DNA of 64,000 nucleotides from Streptomyces microflavus (GCF_014650075.1 NZ_BMUG01000006.1:372001-436000), one strand, 5' to 3'. Positions 50,637 to 59,782 are shown, numbered from the stretch's first letter. The notes: a model not told the origin generated them from the letters alone. Numbers and translations are program-made.

Positions 50637-50663
50637 GAAGCCCCGCGTTCCGCGCGGGGCTTC
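50637..50663 (+). terminator. 11-bp hairpin terminator after NCS2 copy 2
   Basis: GAAGCCCCGCG and CGCGGGGCTTC with a 5-base loop. Confidence 0.78.
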
Positions 50664-50711
50664 GGCCGTGCCCCACCTCCGGCCGGTGCGGGGCTCCGTC
50701 CCGGCCGCGCC

Positions 50712-51533
50712 TCAGCTTCCGTCGATGCGGTAGCTGTCCCCGTACACCTTCCACCGCAGCGGTGTCTCCAGCCCCAGCTTCCCCTCCCGTACGAAGACTC
50801 GCTGGGCGCTCTCCACCCGGCTGGCGTCGGTGTGCGACGGCTCCCGGCCGATCGCGGCGACGCGGGCATCGAGGAACGCGTTCAGGTACGCCTTCTCGTC
50901 ACCGCCCCGCGCGGGCGGCCGGGCCGCCGCCAGGGCCTCGCGGCGCATCGTCCGGAACCCGACCGAGCCCTCCGTGTCACCCGCGCCGTGCATCACGTAC
51001 GCGTCGTAGTAGATGAACTGCCCCAGGGCCCCGAGCCCGTCCTTCTCCGCCTGCTCCACCGCCGGATCGAAATAGGCGGCGTCCCGCTCCGCGTCCTGAG
51101 CGGCGCGGAAGGCGGAGTCCTCGGCCGCCTCCGCCCACGCATGCGTGAACGGTTCGCCGAGCCCCGCGTGCGAGTCGCTGCCCTCCACCGCGCGCAGCGC
51201 GGGCAGGAACCGCTCCAGCGGACTGCCGGGGCGCGCCTTCGCGTACCGCTCGACGACCTTCCTCATGTCACCGGTGCCGGAGCAGAACCCGATGATGCCC
51301 GCCGTGTACCCCCGGCCGTCCCCGATGTCCTCGATGTACGGGTACTGCGCCTCCCAGTCCAGCGAGGAGTTCTCCGCGCTGGAGACCAGCTGCATGGCGA
51401 TCCGCTTCTTCGCCGGGTCGGCCAGCCCCGCCTCCGGATCCTGGGACGCGGATCCGGAGCATCCGGTCAGGGCGGCGGCCGTGAGGAGAGCGGCGGCGAG
51501 GGGCAGGCGCAGGGCGCGGACGATGTGCTTCAC
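50712..51533 (-). CDS. csn: GH46 chitosanase, predicted lipoprotein
   Basis: 273 residues. Catalytic Glu54 in SSAENSSLDW and Asp72 in IEDIGDGRGYTAGIIGFCSG correspond to Glu22 and Asp40 of the well-studied Streptomyces chitosanases. It endo-hydrolyses chitosan. The N-terminal signal has a lipobox, ALTGC with Cys25, so it is predicted to be tethered to the outer face of the membrane rather than freely secreted, which is unusual for this family. Shares a functional theme, not an operon, with the amino-sugar importer at 37-41 kb. Confidence 0.9.
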   Translation of the reverse strand: MKHIVRALRLPLAAALLTAAALTGCSGSASQDPEAGLADPAKKRIAMQLVSSAENSSLDWEAQYPYIEDIGDGRGYTAGIIGFCSGTGDMRKVVERYAKARPGSPLERFLPALRAVEGSDSHAGLGEPFTHAWAEAAEDSAFRAAQDAERDAAYFDPAVEQAEKDGLGALGQFIYYDAYVMHGAGDTEGSVGFRTMRREALAAARPPARGGDEKAYLNAFLDARVAAIGREPSHTDASRVESAQRVFVREGKLGLETPLRWKVYGDSYRIDGS

Positions 51534-51598
51534 CCGCCCAGCCTGCCAGGCCGGGGCCCCGGAGCGGACGGCCGCCCGGCGGCTGTAGCGTCAGGGGT

Positions 51599-52282
51599 AT
51601 GGAAGATCAGTCAGTTGTGGATGTCGGCGATGTGCGCCTCGCGTACCGGACCTGGGGCGATGCGTTCGGCTCGCCCGTCGTGCTGCTGCACGGCCTCGGC
51701 GGTTCCGCCGCGGACTGGGAGGCGGCCGGCCCCCTGCTGGGCCAGGAGTGGCGGGTCTTCGCCCTGGACCTGCGGGGCCACGGCGAGAGCGACTGGCCCG
51801 ACGAGTACGACCTGGAGCTGATGGTCGAGGACGTCGTCGGCTTCCTCGACGAGCTGGAGCTGAACCGGGTCGGGCTCGTCGGCCACGGCATGGGCGGGGT
51901 CGTCGCCCGGCTGCTGGCCCAGGAGCACTCCGACCGGGTGGAGCGGCTGGTGCTGGTGGAGACCCCGGCCCCCTTCCCCGGCGACCCGGGCCCGGCCGGG
52001 CGGCCCGAGGGCCCGGTGGACTACGACGAGAACGCGGTGCCCGCTGTACGCGACCAGCTCGCCGACCCCGGTCCCGACGCGGCCGAGGGCCTCGGCGAGA
52101 TCGTCGCCCCCACGATGATCATCACCGGCGGTCCGGAGAGCCGGATGCCGCAGGAGCGCCAGGCGGACATGGCCTCGCTGATCCCGGACTGCCGGATGAT
52201 CACGGTCCCGGGCGGCCACCGGATGCACGAGACCCGGGCCGACCAGGTGGCCCCGCACATCACGGAGTTCTTCACGAGCTGA
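51599..52282 (+). CDS. Alpha/beta-hydrolase-fold protein lacking the nucleophile serine
   Basis: 227 residues with the classic alpha/beta-hydrolase plan: VVLLHGLGGSAADWEAAG, FALDLRGHGESDWP, the elbow helix, and GGHRMHE near the end with the catalytic His. At the elbow the sequence is GHGMGG: the usual GHSMGG serine is Gly. It is therefore probably not a conventional esterase. The protein is also shorter than most family members, the lid region being reduced. Divergent from the chitosanase gene. Function unknown. Confidence 0.75.
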   Translation: MEDQSVVDVGDVRLAYRTWGDAFGSPVVLLHGLGGSAADWEAAGPLLGQEWRVFALDLRGHGESDWPDEYDLELMVEDVVGFLDELELNRVGLVGHGMGGVVARLLAQEHSDRVERLVLVETPAPFPGDPGPAGRPEGPVDYDENAVPAVRDQLADPGPDAAEGLGEIVAPTMIITGGPESRMPQERQADMASLIPDCRMITVPGGHRMHETRADQVAPHITEFFTS

Positions 52283-52396
52283 GGCGCCGGTCCTGCGGTG
52301 GGTGGTTCTGCTGTGGGCCAACCCTGCTGTGGGCCGGTCCGGCCGTGGGTGGCGGAGGCCGGGGCGTTGTCAGTGGCGGCTGCCATGATCGGCACC

Positions 52397-54571
52397 ATGG
52401 ACTTCGACCGTGCCCTGTTCCTCGCCGAACTGGACGCCCAGCCCTGGGCCTCCTACTCCCACGCCTACGGCAGCGCCGAGGACGTCCCCGGCTTCCTGCG
52501 CGCCCTCGCCGGGGACGACGACGCGGCGGCCGAGGAGGCGCAGAGCGAGCTGTACGGCAGCATCCTGCACCAGGGCTCGGTGTACGAGGCCTTGGCGGAG
52601 GCGGTGCCCTTCCTGGCCCGGATCGCCGCGGCGGGCATCCGTACGCCGGATGTGCTCCTGCTGATCGGCGGGATAGGGGAGGGCGGCGCGGACCCGGGTG
52701 GGGGTGCGCCCGAGGAGAGCGACGAGGTGGCCTGCCGCCGGGCCGTCGCCGAGCAACTGCCGCTGCTCCTGGCCTCGGTGGGTCACCAGGACCGTGCCGT
52801 ACGCCAGGCCGCCGCCTGGGCGGTGGGGGCGACGGGAGCGGCCGCGGCCGGCCCCGCGGCGCCGGTGCTCCATGACCGGGCGGCCGTCGAGAGCGACCCG
52901 CTGGTCCGCGCCGAACTCCTGGCGTCCATGGCCAAGTTGGACCCCGAGGGCACCGCACCGGCGGCGACCGGGGCCCTCGGCCCGGACAGCCCGCCGGAGC
53001 TGCGCATCGCGGCCGTGCTGGCCTGCGTGGACAGTGGGCTGCCCTGGACCCGGGCCCACCACGAGGCGGTGCTCGCCCTGCTTCCCCTGGACCCTCTGGT
53101 CGCCGACCGGTTCGACCTCTCCCGCAACGAACCCCTGCACCACCTCACCCTGACCCTGCTGGAGCGGAACACCGAGGCGGACCGGGAGGCGGTGCTCACG
53201 CTGCTGGACGCCGCGTTGCGCAGCGACGATCCGGAGGCCCGCGTCGAGGCGGTGTGGGCGGCCACGACCGCGTGCGAGCTCTCCCGCGGCGCGCCCGCGC
53301 GGCTGGCCCCCGCGCTGATATCGGTGGCCGTGGACGACGGGCCGGACGATGTGTCCGGCGCCCTGTCGGCGCTCGGGAGGCTCGGTGCGTCGGGGGCTCC
53401 CGCCGCCGACGCGCTGGCGGTCCGCGCGACGGGCGAGGGCGATGCGGCGGACCAGGCCCTCGAAGCGCTCGTCGCCGTCGACCCGGTGCGGGCCGCGCCC
53501 CTGCTCGCCCGGGATCCGGAGCGGCGGCCCCGGGCGCTCGGAGCCGCGTGCGGCGGGCCCGTCGGCTCCCTTCCCGTCGTGCCGTACGACCCCGAGCTGC
53601 TGGTGGCGGTCCGGCGATTGCTCGCCACGACGGAGTCCGGCACCACCACGTCGTTCCGGCTGGCGGCGCTGCTCACGGCCTGGGGCCGGGACGCGGCCAC
53701 CGCCGTGCCCGAGCTGCTCTCCGCACTGCCGGCACACCCCCGGCTGCTGCCCAAGGTGCTGGTCGCCGTCTGCCCGCCCGAGCACCGCACGGAGGTGGCG
53801 GAGGCGCTCCGCGCGCGGGCCGGGACCGGCCCGGTGGACGACCGGATCGAGGCGGCCCGCGCGCTCCACGAACTGACCGGCGACCACGGCCTGTTGCTCC
53901 CCCTGCTCGCCGAGCGGCTGACGGGGAGTGCCGGGGGAGGCGGGGGATCCGACGAGCGGATACGGGAGGCGGCGACGGCCGCCGCCGCCGTCGGGCCCCC
54001 CGCCGCACCGCTCGTACCCGCACTGCGCGCCGCGCTCAACGCCCCCGGCTCCGACCGGAACAACCCGCAGATGGACGACGACATCGCGGTCGCCGTCGCC
54101 CTGCACCGGATCACCGGCGACGCGGCCGAGGCGGTGCCGGTGCTGGCCGGAGTGCTCGGTGACAGCGAAGCGCTCTGGCGGCGCTGGACCCTGATCCGCG
54201 CGGCCCGGGCGGCCGCGGGCCTCGGCCCGGCGGCCCGGCCGCTCGTCCCCGTACTGAAGGAGCTGCTCACCGATCCCGAGCAGGTGCCGTCGGCGGTGGC
54301 CGCCCTGCGTGCCATCGCCCCCGACGAGCTGGACGCCGGGCGCGCGGCCGGGCTTCTGCTGGACGCGGCGGAAGCGGGCACCGCGCCCTTCGAGGCCGTG
54401 GACGCACTGGTGGCGCTCGGTGTGGACGCCCTGTCCGGGGTGCACCGGGCGCGGTTCGCGGCGCTGGGGGAGCGGGACCTGAGGGTGGTGAGGTTCGGGC
54501 TGGACGGCACGATCGAGGCCGCCGACGAACGACTGCGCGCCCGGGTGCGCGCCGCGGTCAGGCGTGGATGA
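52397..54571 (+). CDS. Large HEAT-repeat protein
   Basis: 724 residues from the ATG at 52397 (an ATG at 52385 is also in frame). Ala/Leu-rich, composed almost entirely of helical HEAT/PBS-lyase-like repeats, for example QDRAVRQAAAWAVGATGAAA, ELRIAAVLACVDSG, DPEARVEAVWAATTAC and later pairs of LLxALxxxP helices. Begins with LFLAELDAQPWASYSHAYGS, a start seen in conserved streptomycete proteins. No enzymatic motif or membrane segment. Likely a protein-protein scaffold. Its last 14 bases overlap the convergent VOC gene. Confidence 0.72.
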   Translation: MDFDRALFLAELDAQPWASYSHAYGSAEDVPGFLRALAGDDDAAAEEAQSELYGSILHQGSVYEALAEAVPFLARIAAAGIRTPDVLLLIGGIGEGGADPGGGAPEESDEVACRRAVAEQLPLLLASVGHQDRAVRQAAAWAVGATGAAAAGPAAPVLHDRAAVESDPLVRAELLASMAKLDPEGTAPAATGALGPDSPPELRIAAVLACVDSGLPWTRAHHEAVLALLPLDPLVADRFDLSRNEPLHHLTLTLLERNTEADREAVLTLLDAALRSDDPEARVEAVWAATTACELSRGAPARLAPALISVAVDDGPDDVSGALSALGRLGASGAPAADALAVRATGEGDAADQALEALVAVDPVRAAPLLARDPERRPRALGAACGGPVGSLPVVPYDPELLVAVRRLLATTESGTTTSFRLAALLTAWGRDAATAVPELLSALPAHPRLLPKVLVAVCPPEHRTEVAEALRARAGTGPVDDRIEAARALHELTGDHGLLLPLLAERLTGSAGGGGGSDERIREAATAAAAVGPPAAPLVPALRAALNAPGSDRNNPQMDDDIAVAVALHRITGDAAEAVPVLAGVLGDSEALWRRWTLIRAARAAAGLGPAARPLVPVLKELLTDPEQVPSAVAALRAIAPDELDAGRAAGLLLDAAEAGTAPFEAVDALVALGVDALSGVHRARFAALGERDLRVVRFGLDGTIEAADERLRARVRAAVRRG

Positions 54572-54935
54572 TCCGGCCGACCAGCTCCGGCGTCCATTCG
54601 ACGTACTCGATCTCCGCCCCGTCCGCGTGCCGGGCATAGAGGAACCGCCCCGTCGGGCCGCCGGTCGCAGGGGTGGTGATGGTGGCGCCGGCGGACTCCA
54701 GCGTGGCCTGGAGGGCGTCGAGGTCGTCGACGACGACGGTGGCCGAGGCGTGGCCGTACCGCGCGCGTTCCTCGGCCGGGCCCGCGATGACCAGGAAGTT
54801 CCCGATGGCGGCGAGGGCGATCTCGTGGAACGCCAGCCGCAGGTGGGGCTGCTCGCCGGTCAACTCCTCCAGCAGCGGCAGCGCCTGGTCGAGGTCGTCG
54901 GTCCAGAGGCGTGCGTAGGTCTTCAGGATGGTCAT
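54558..54935 (-). CDS. VOC-fold (glyoxalase/bleomycin-resistance-like) protein
   Basis: 125 residues from the ATG at 54935 (a GTG one codon earlier is possible). Paired beta-alpha-beta-beta-beta units: LKTYARLWTDDLDQALPLLE with LRLAFHEIALAAIGNFLVIAG, and TVVVDDLDALQATLESAGAT with GRFLYARHADGAEIEYVEW. The Glu in IEYVEW and a conserved His could be metal ligands. Reaction or ligand unknown; small VOC proteins include dioxygenases, isomerases and drug-binding proteins. Confidence 0.78.
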   Translation of the reverse strand: MTILKTYARLWTDDLDQALPLLEELTGEQPHLRLAFHEIALAAIGNFLVIAGPAEERARYGHASATVVVDDLDALQATLESAGATITTPATGGPTGRFLYARHADGAEIEYVEWTPELVGRIIHA

Positions 54936-55059
54936 CACTGCGCTCCCGTGGTCTCTTCCGGTTACTGGGAGACCGTAGGTGAGCAGGGGCTGACGTGGAA
55001 GAACGCACTTTTTGGTGCGAGAGGCACCGGAACGGAACCGAGCTGCGTGCCGCCGCCCC

Positions 55060-55677
55060 TCAGCTTCCCGGCTGCCAGTCCGGCCGGCGGCCGCTGAGGC
55101 CGATCACCCGGTCCAGCAGCGGGGCGCCGTCCGGGACCGGGACGGGCGCCCCGAAGAGGCTCCCGCCGTCCGGATCGTCGTCGGCCGGCGCCAGCAGGGC
55201 CTCGCAGGAGCGCAGTTCGGTCTCCCCGGCCCCGTACGGCTGCCCGGTCGACCGGGCCAGGTCCCAGCCGTGGACGACGAGTTCGTTGAGCGCGACGGCC
55301 CCCGCCACCTCGCCCGGCAGCTCCACCCCGCCCGCCCGCGTCATCCCCGTCCACGCGTCGGCCGAGCGCCAGGCCGCCGCCACCTCCTCCAGCCGCCGGG
55401 GCAGCACCTCACGCCAGTCGTCGTCGAGGACGGGCAGGGTGGAGTCCGGGGAGACTGCCGTGCTCGCCCCGAGGTCCTTGCGGGCCGCGTCACGGAAGGC
55501 GGCGGCCAGTCCGGAGAGGTGGGCCAGCAGCTCCCGTACGGCATAGTCCGGGCAGGGTGTGGGGCCGCCCAGCCGGCCGTCGTCGATCGCACCGAGCAGA
55601 CCGGCGATCCGCCGGGCGGCCGGTTCCAGGTCGAGGGCGGGAGCGGGGGCGGAGGCAGGCGTGCTGTCGGAGTTCAT
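55060..55677 (-). CDS. TIGR03086/maleylpyruvate isomerase-like (DinB) metal-binding protein
   Basis: 205 residues from the ATG at 55677; an ATG at 55710 is in frame. Helical-bundle protein of the mycothiol-dependent maleylpyruvate isomerase/DinB group: GPTPCPDYAVRELLAHLSGL carries the first metal His, and VALNELVVHGWDLARSTGQP the other ligands. Proteins of this group bind Zn or Ni and some use mycothiol. Substrate unknown; abundant in actinobacteria. Confidence 0.8.
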   Translation of the reverse strand: MNSDSTPASAPAPALDLEPAARRIAGLLGAIDDGRLGGPTPCPDYAVRELLAHLSGLAAAFRDAARKDLGASTAVSPDSTLPVLDDDWREVLPRRLEEVAAAWRSADAWTGMTRAGGVELPGEVAGAVALNELVVHGWDLARSTGQPYGAGETELRSCEALLAPADDDPDGGSLFGAPVPVPDGAPLLDRVIGLSGRRPDWQPGS

Positions 55678-55856
55678 ACAGGGCAGACCGTGCGACGGCC
55701 GAGAACTCATCGGCCGGACACGACACCGTCTCCGCCCGGTCCGGGTACGGCGCACACCGCCACATAGCGGAAGGTTCCTCGCCGTCCTCTTGTCGGCGAC
55801 CCCCGCGCCATGTCATACAGGTCTGGACCATTGCTGTCCGGATGGAAGGCACCACC

Positions 55857-56834
55857 GTGCAACGCCCCCACATATCTGCCGCGTTGGCCTGTTCCGCCCT
55901 GCTCCTCGCCCCCCTCCTCGTCGCCTGCGGCTCCACCGCTGAAGCCGACACGAAGCCGCCCGCCGTCCCCGCCGGGGTGACCGCGCAGGCCAGCAGCTCC
56001 ACCTCGGTGCACGTCATGTGGGAGGCCGCCTCCGACGACAAGGCGATCGCGGGTTACGAGGTCTTCCGAGGAAAGGCCAAGGTCAAGAGCGTCCCGGCGG
56101 CCAAGACCATGATCGACGTCGACGGGCTGACGGCCTCCACGGACTACACCTTCACCGTCCGGTCCAAGGACGCCGCCGGGAACCTCTCCGCACCGAGCAA
56201 GGCCGTCCCCGTCACCACCCAGGCCACCCCGCCCAAGGACGACACGGCCCCCACCGTCCCGGCCGAGCTGACGGGCGCCGCCGACGGAAGCCGCGCGGCC
56301 ACCCTCACCTGGGGCCAATCCACGGACGACGTCGGCGTCACCTCGTACGACATCTACCAGGAAGGCTCCCGGATCCACAGCGTCCCGTCCTCCGAGACGA
56401 CGGCGAAGCTCGCGGGCCTGCGCCCGGGAACCGTCTACACCTTCACCGTCCGGGCCCGGGACGCCTCCGACAAGTCCTCTCCCGACAGCAATGCGCTCGA
56501 CCTCACCACCGAGTCCGCCCCCGGCGCCCCCGCGAGCACTGCCCCCACCGGGCTGCGCACCGAGATCGGCAAGGAGGGCGCCGAGTTCACCGTCGACCTG
56601 TCCTGGGACCAGCCCGACACGGGCGGCGTGATCCCCGCCTACCAGCTCTACCTGAACGGCAAGCTGACCACCACCATCGTCTGGGGCGGTACGCCTCCCA
56701 AGGGCCGGGCCACCTACCGGCTGAACCTCGCGGACCCGGCCGGCACCCGCTACTCGGTGAAGCTCAGGGCCAAGCTCCCGGACGGCAAGTGGGGTGACTT
56801 CTCGGCCCAGCCCACGATCGTCCTGGCGGACTGA
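55857..56834 (+). CDS. Lipoprotein with three fibronectin type III domains
   Basis: 325 residues from the GTG at 55857 (AAGG upstream). Lipobox LVAC with Cys24. Three FN3 domains follow: about 35-120 (PAGVTAQASSSTSVHVMWEA ... LTASTDYTFTVRSKDAAGN), 132-215 (PAELTGAADGSRAATLTWGQ ... LRPGTVYTFTVRARDAS) and 235-325 (PTGLRTEIGKEGAEFTVDLS). No catalytic domain. Anchored outside the membrane; such proteins bind carbohydrate or other exported proteins. Unusually it is FN3 modules only, without the glycosidase normally attached. Confidence 0.82.
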   Translation: MQRPHISAALACSALLLAPLLVACGSTAEADTKPPAVPAGVTAQASSSTSVHVMWEAASDDKAIAGYEVFRGKAKVKSVPAAKTMIDVDGLTASTDYTFTVRSKDAAGNLSAPSKAVPVTTQATPPKDDTAPTVPAELTGAADGSRAATLTWGQSTDDVGVTSYDIYQEGSRIHSVPSSETTAKLAGLRPGTVYTFTVRARDASDKSSPDSNALDLTTESAPGAPASTAPTGLRTEIGKEGAEFTVDLSWDQPDTGGVIPAYQLYLNGKLTTTIVWGGTPPKGRATYRLNLADPAGTRYSVKLRAKLPDGKWGDFSAQPTIVLAD

Positions 56835-56930
56835 CGGCGCCTGGTCCATCCGCCTCCCAGGCGTGCGGCCCCTCGCCCCTTGTGATCCATTGGTCCCGGA
56901 ACGGGCCGGAGGGACCGAAGGGGCTGCACC

Positions 56931-58469
56931 ATGGATCGGGGAGACGACCTGAGCACACGGGCCGACGTGGAGGCGGAGCCCCCGGCCGGGCGGAAGTTCA
57001 CCTTCCCCAGCGCCCTCACCATCCTCGTGGTCGTCACGCTCGGCGTCTGGGCCCTGGCCTTCCTGGTCCCGCCCGGCGTCTACGACCGCAACGAGGAAGG
57101 CGCCCCGGTCCAGGGCACGTACCACCGCGTCGACTCCGACCAGAGCTTCGTCGACCGCTTGAACGACCTCTTCCTCTCCCCGGTCAACGGCCTCTACGGC
57201 GTCCAGGACGCGGAGACGGGCGTGGTCGGCCCGGACCTGGCCGGTGAGCTGTACGGCAGCGCGGGCGTGTTCCTCTTCGTCCTCGCCATCGGCGCGTTCA
57301 TCACGGTGGTCTTCGCCACCGGCGCCCTGGACCGGGGCATCGGCCGCCTCGCCCACCGCCTGCGCGACCGGGGCGCGCTGCTCATCGCGGGCGTGATGCT
57401 GGTCTTCTCGCTGCTCGGCACGGTCGAGGGCTTCGCGGAGGAGACGCTCGGCTTCTACGGCCTGATCATCCCGCTGATGCTGGCCCTCGGCTACGACCGG
57501 ATGGTGGCCACCGGCACGATCATCCTGGGCGCGGGCATCGGCGTGCTCTGCTCCACGGTCAACCCCTTCGCCACCGGAGTGGCCTCGTCCGCCGCCGACA
57601 TCTCGCTCGGCGACGGCATCGTGCTGCGCGCGGTCATGTGGGTGGTCCTGACGGCGGTGACGATCGCCTATGTCATCCGGTACGCCAACCGCGTCCGCAG
57701 GAACCCCGAGCGCTCACTCTCCGGCTTCCTCCCCGGCGACCGCGAACACAACGCGGCGGAGTCGGAGGAACCCCCGGAGCTGACCCGGCTGCACCAGGTC
57801 GTCCTGGTCCTCGTCGCCCTGGTCTTCGCCTTCATGATCTTCTCGGTCGTCCCGTGGGCCGGGGCCCTCACGGGCGACGCCGACGCCACCCCGTACGGCT
57901 TCGAGCTGGGCTGGTCCTTCCCGCAACTGGCCGCGCTCTTCCTGGTCGCCGCGGTCCTGGTGGGCGTCGTCGCCCGGTTCGGCGAGCAGAAGCTCAGCTC
58001 GACGATCATCCAGGGCGCGGCCGACTTCATCTCCCCGGCGCTTGTCATCGTCCTCGCGCGCGGTGTCACCGTCATCATGAACAACTCGCAGATCACGGAC
58101 ACCGTGCTGCACTCGATCGAGGGTGTGGTCTCGGGGACGTCGTCGGCGCTCTTCGCGGTCTTCGTCTTCCTCGTCAACCTGCCGCTGGCCTTCCTCATCC
58201 CCTCCACCTCCGGCCACGCCACCCTGGCGATGCCGATCCTGGCCCCCCTCGCCGACTTCGCGGGCGTCTCCCGCGCGGTGGTCGTCACGGCCTGGCAGGC
58301 GGCGAGCGGCTGGATGAACCTCTGGGTCCCGACGACGGCGGTCACCATCGGCGGGGTCGCGCTGGCGAAGATCGGCTACGACAGGTACCTGCGGTTCGTC
58401 TGGCCGCTGCTGGCCGTCCTGGCCGTGCTGATCTGCGGGTTCGTGGCGCTCGGGGCGGTCTGGACCTGA
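56931..58469 (+). CDS. YfcC/DcuC-superfamily carboxylate or amino acid carrier
   Basis: 512 residues, about 12-13 helices, with the short N-terminal soluble segment and large loop after helix 1 (LVPPGVYDRNEEGAPVQGTY) that mark YfcC-type carriers. Other landmarks: GTVEGFAEETLGFYGLIIPL, LCSTVNPFATGVASSAADIS and LIPSTSGHATLAMPILAPLA. Expected to move dicarboxylates or basic amino acids across the membrane. Its 3' end overlaps the convergent hxlR gene by 94 bases. Confidence 0.85.
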   Translation: MDRGDDLSTRADVEAEPPAGRKFTFPSALTILVVVTLGVWALAFLVPPGVYDRNEEGAPVQGTYHRVDSDQSFVDRLNDLFLSPVNGLYGVQDAETGVVGPDLAGELYGSAGVFLFVLAIGAFITVVFATGALDRGIGRLAHRLRDRGALLIAGVMLVFSLLGTVEGFAEETLGFYGLIIPLMLALGYDRMVATGTIILGAGIGVLCSTVNPFATGVASSAADISLGDGIVLRAVMWVVLTAVTIAYVIRYANRVRRNPERSLSGFLPGDREHNAAESEEPPELTRLHQVVLVLVALVFAFMIFSVVPWAGALTGDADATPYGFELGWSFPQLAALFLVAAVLVGVVARFGEQKLSSTIIQGAADFISPALVIVLARGVTVIMNNSQITDTVLHSIEGVVSGTSSALFAVFVFLVNLPLAFLIPSTSGHATLAMPILAPLADFAGVSRAVVVTAWQAASGWMNLWVPTTAVTIGGVALAKIGYDRYLRFVWPLLAVLAVLICGFVALGAVWT

Positions 58470-58786
58470 GGGGGTTCGGGAACGGTCACGCCCCAGGCGG
58501 CCATGGCGTCCAGCACCCCGCGCAGACCCTCACCGAGGGGAGTGAGCCGGTACTCCACGCGAGGCGGGATCTCGGCGTAGGCGGTACGGGTGACGATGCC
58601 GGTCGCCTCGAACTGCCGGAGCCTGCTGGTCAGGGTGTGCGGACTGATCCCGGGCAGGGCGTCACGGAGTTCGGTGAAGCGATGGGGGCCGTGCAGGAGC
58701 TCGCGCACGATCAGCGTGGCCCACGGGCCGCCCAGCAGCGTGAGGAACCGTGCGACGCCGCATTCGGGCAGAGAAGTCGTGGACAT
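58376..58786 (-). CDS. HxlR-family winged-helix regulator
   Basis: 136 residues. The signature is clear: CGVARFLTLLGGPWATLIVR, ELLHGPHRFTELRDALPGIS and HTLTSRLRQFEATGIVTR, with the wing in PRVEYRLTPLGEGL. The N-terminal Cys9 matches redox- or electrophile-sensing cysteines of HypR/QorR relatives. Divergent from an NmrA-type oxidoreductase gene, with an 11-bp inverted repeat between them: a standard sensor-plus-quinone-reductase pair. The last 31 codons or so are antisense to the YfcC gene. Confidence 0.88.
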   Translation of the reverse strand: MSTTSLPECGVARFLTLLGGPWATLIVRELLHGPHRFTELRDALPGISPHTLTSRLRQFEATGIVTRTAYAEIPPRVEYRLTPLGEGLRGVLDAMAAWGVTVPEPPQVQTAPSATNPQISTARTASSGQTNRRYLS

Positions 58787-58800
58787 GGTTCCACGCTAAC

Positions 58801-58845
58801 CCATTAGTGCAGTTGAAGTAACTGATGCATCGCATGCACTAATGG
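58801..58845. promoter_or_regulatory. HxlR operator: 11-bp inverted repeat
   Basis: CCATTAGTGCA (58801-58811) and TGCACTAATGG (58835-58845) are exact complements 23 bases apart, covering the divergent promoters. The right arm ends five bases before the oxidoreductase start. Confidence 0.75.
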
Positions 58846-58849
58846 CTCC

Positions 58850-59701
58850 ATGACCTATGTGATCCACGGCGCCACCGGCGCCCAAGGTGCCCCCGTCGTC
58901 TCCGCGCTCGCCGCCGCCGGCCGGCCGGTCGTCCCCCTCGCCCGCCGCGCCGGCGCGGCAGCCCAGGGCCCGGCGACCGTCGCCGCCGACTACTCCTCCG
59001 CCCAGCAGCTGACCGACCTCTACCGGGGCGCCGCCGGCGTATTCGTCCATCTGCCCCTCGGCGCGGAGGCGGACCGCGTCCGGTACGCGCACAACATCGT
59101 CGCCGCGATCCGGGAGGCGTCGCCGGCCCGGGTGGTCTTCTCCACCAGCGGCTCCGGAGGCGGTGGGCTTCCGGACCCGGCGGACAGCGCGGTCTCGACG
59201 CTGACCGGCGGGCTGGAGGCGGGCGACATCTCGTACGCGGTCGTCCGGCCCCGGCTGTTCCTGGAGAACCTGCTCCTGCCGCAGGTCGTCGGAGCCGCCC
59301 GCGAGCAGGGAGCCCTGCGCTACCCGCTGCGCGCCGAATTCCCGGTCTCCTGGGCCTCGCACCTCGACATCGCCGATGTCGTCGCCGACCTGTTCGACCG
59401 CCCCGACGTCACCGGCACCGTCGACGTCGGACAGCTTCCCGCGATCACCGGCCCGGAGTTGGCCGGGGCGTTCGGCGCGCACCTCGGGCGCGAGGTCTTC
59501 TACGAAGCGATCACGCCCGCCGCCTTCGGCGAGTCGATAGCACCCCTGCTCGGCGAGGGCCCCGCAGCGGGCGTCGCCGGCCTCTACCAGGCGCTCGGCG
59601 AGCTCACGGACCATGCCATCGCGCCCGAGCGGTCCGCCCAGAAGCTGCTCGGACGGGACCCCCGGAGCACGGGCCGGTGGCTGGCCGACCTGGGCCTGTA
59701 G
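58850..59701 (+). CDS. NmrA/QorB-type NAD(P)-binding oxidoreductase
   Basis: 283 residues with an atypical short-chain Rossmann start, YVIHGATGAQGAPVVSALA, where GATGAQG is the nucleotide loop of NmrA/QorB relatives. FVHLPLGAEADRVRYAHNIV and VVRPRLFLENLLL follow the family plan. Related proteins are quinone reductases or redox sensors. Controlled by the divergent HxlR gene by analogy with yodB/qorR systems. ATG start lies only five bases after the operator half-site, so a leaderless or very short leader transcript is likely. Confidence 0.86.
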   Translation: MTYVIHGATGAQGAPVVSALAAAGRPVVPLARRAGAAAQGPATVAADYSSAQQLTDLYRGAAGVFVHLPLGAEADRVRYAHNIVAAIREASPARVVFSTSGSGGGGLPDPADSAVSTLTGGLEAGDISYAVVRPRLFLENLLLPQVVGAAREQGALRYPLRAEFPVSWASHLDIADVVADLFDRPDVTGTVDVGQLPAITGPELAGAFGAHLGREVFYEAITPAAFGESIAPLLGEGPAAGVAGLYQALGELTDHAIAPERSAQKLLGRDPRSTGRWLADLGL

Positions 59702-59705
59702 ACGA

Positions 59706-59733
59706 GCGGGCGGTACCGGGCGGGCGGTACCGG
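59706..59733. repeat. 14-bp perfect tandem repeat (x2, plus partial)
   Basis: GCGGGCGGTACCGG occurs twice head to tail, followed by a truncated third copy, between two convergent genes. Each copy contains the palindrome GGTACC. Confidence 0.7.
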
Positions 59734-59782
59734 GCGGGGCGCGCCCGGACGCCACGCCCGCCGACAGGCCCAGGACCGAGGG

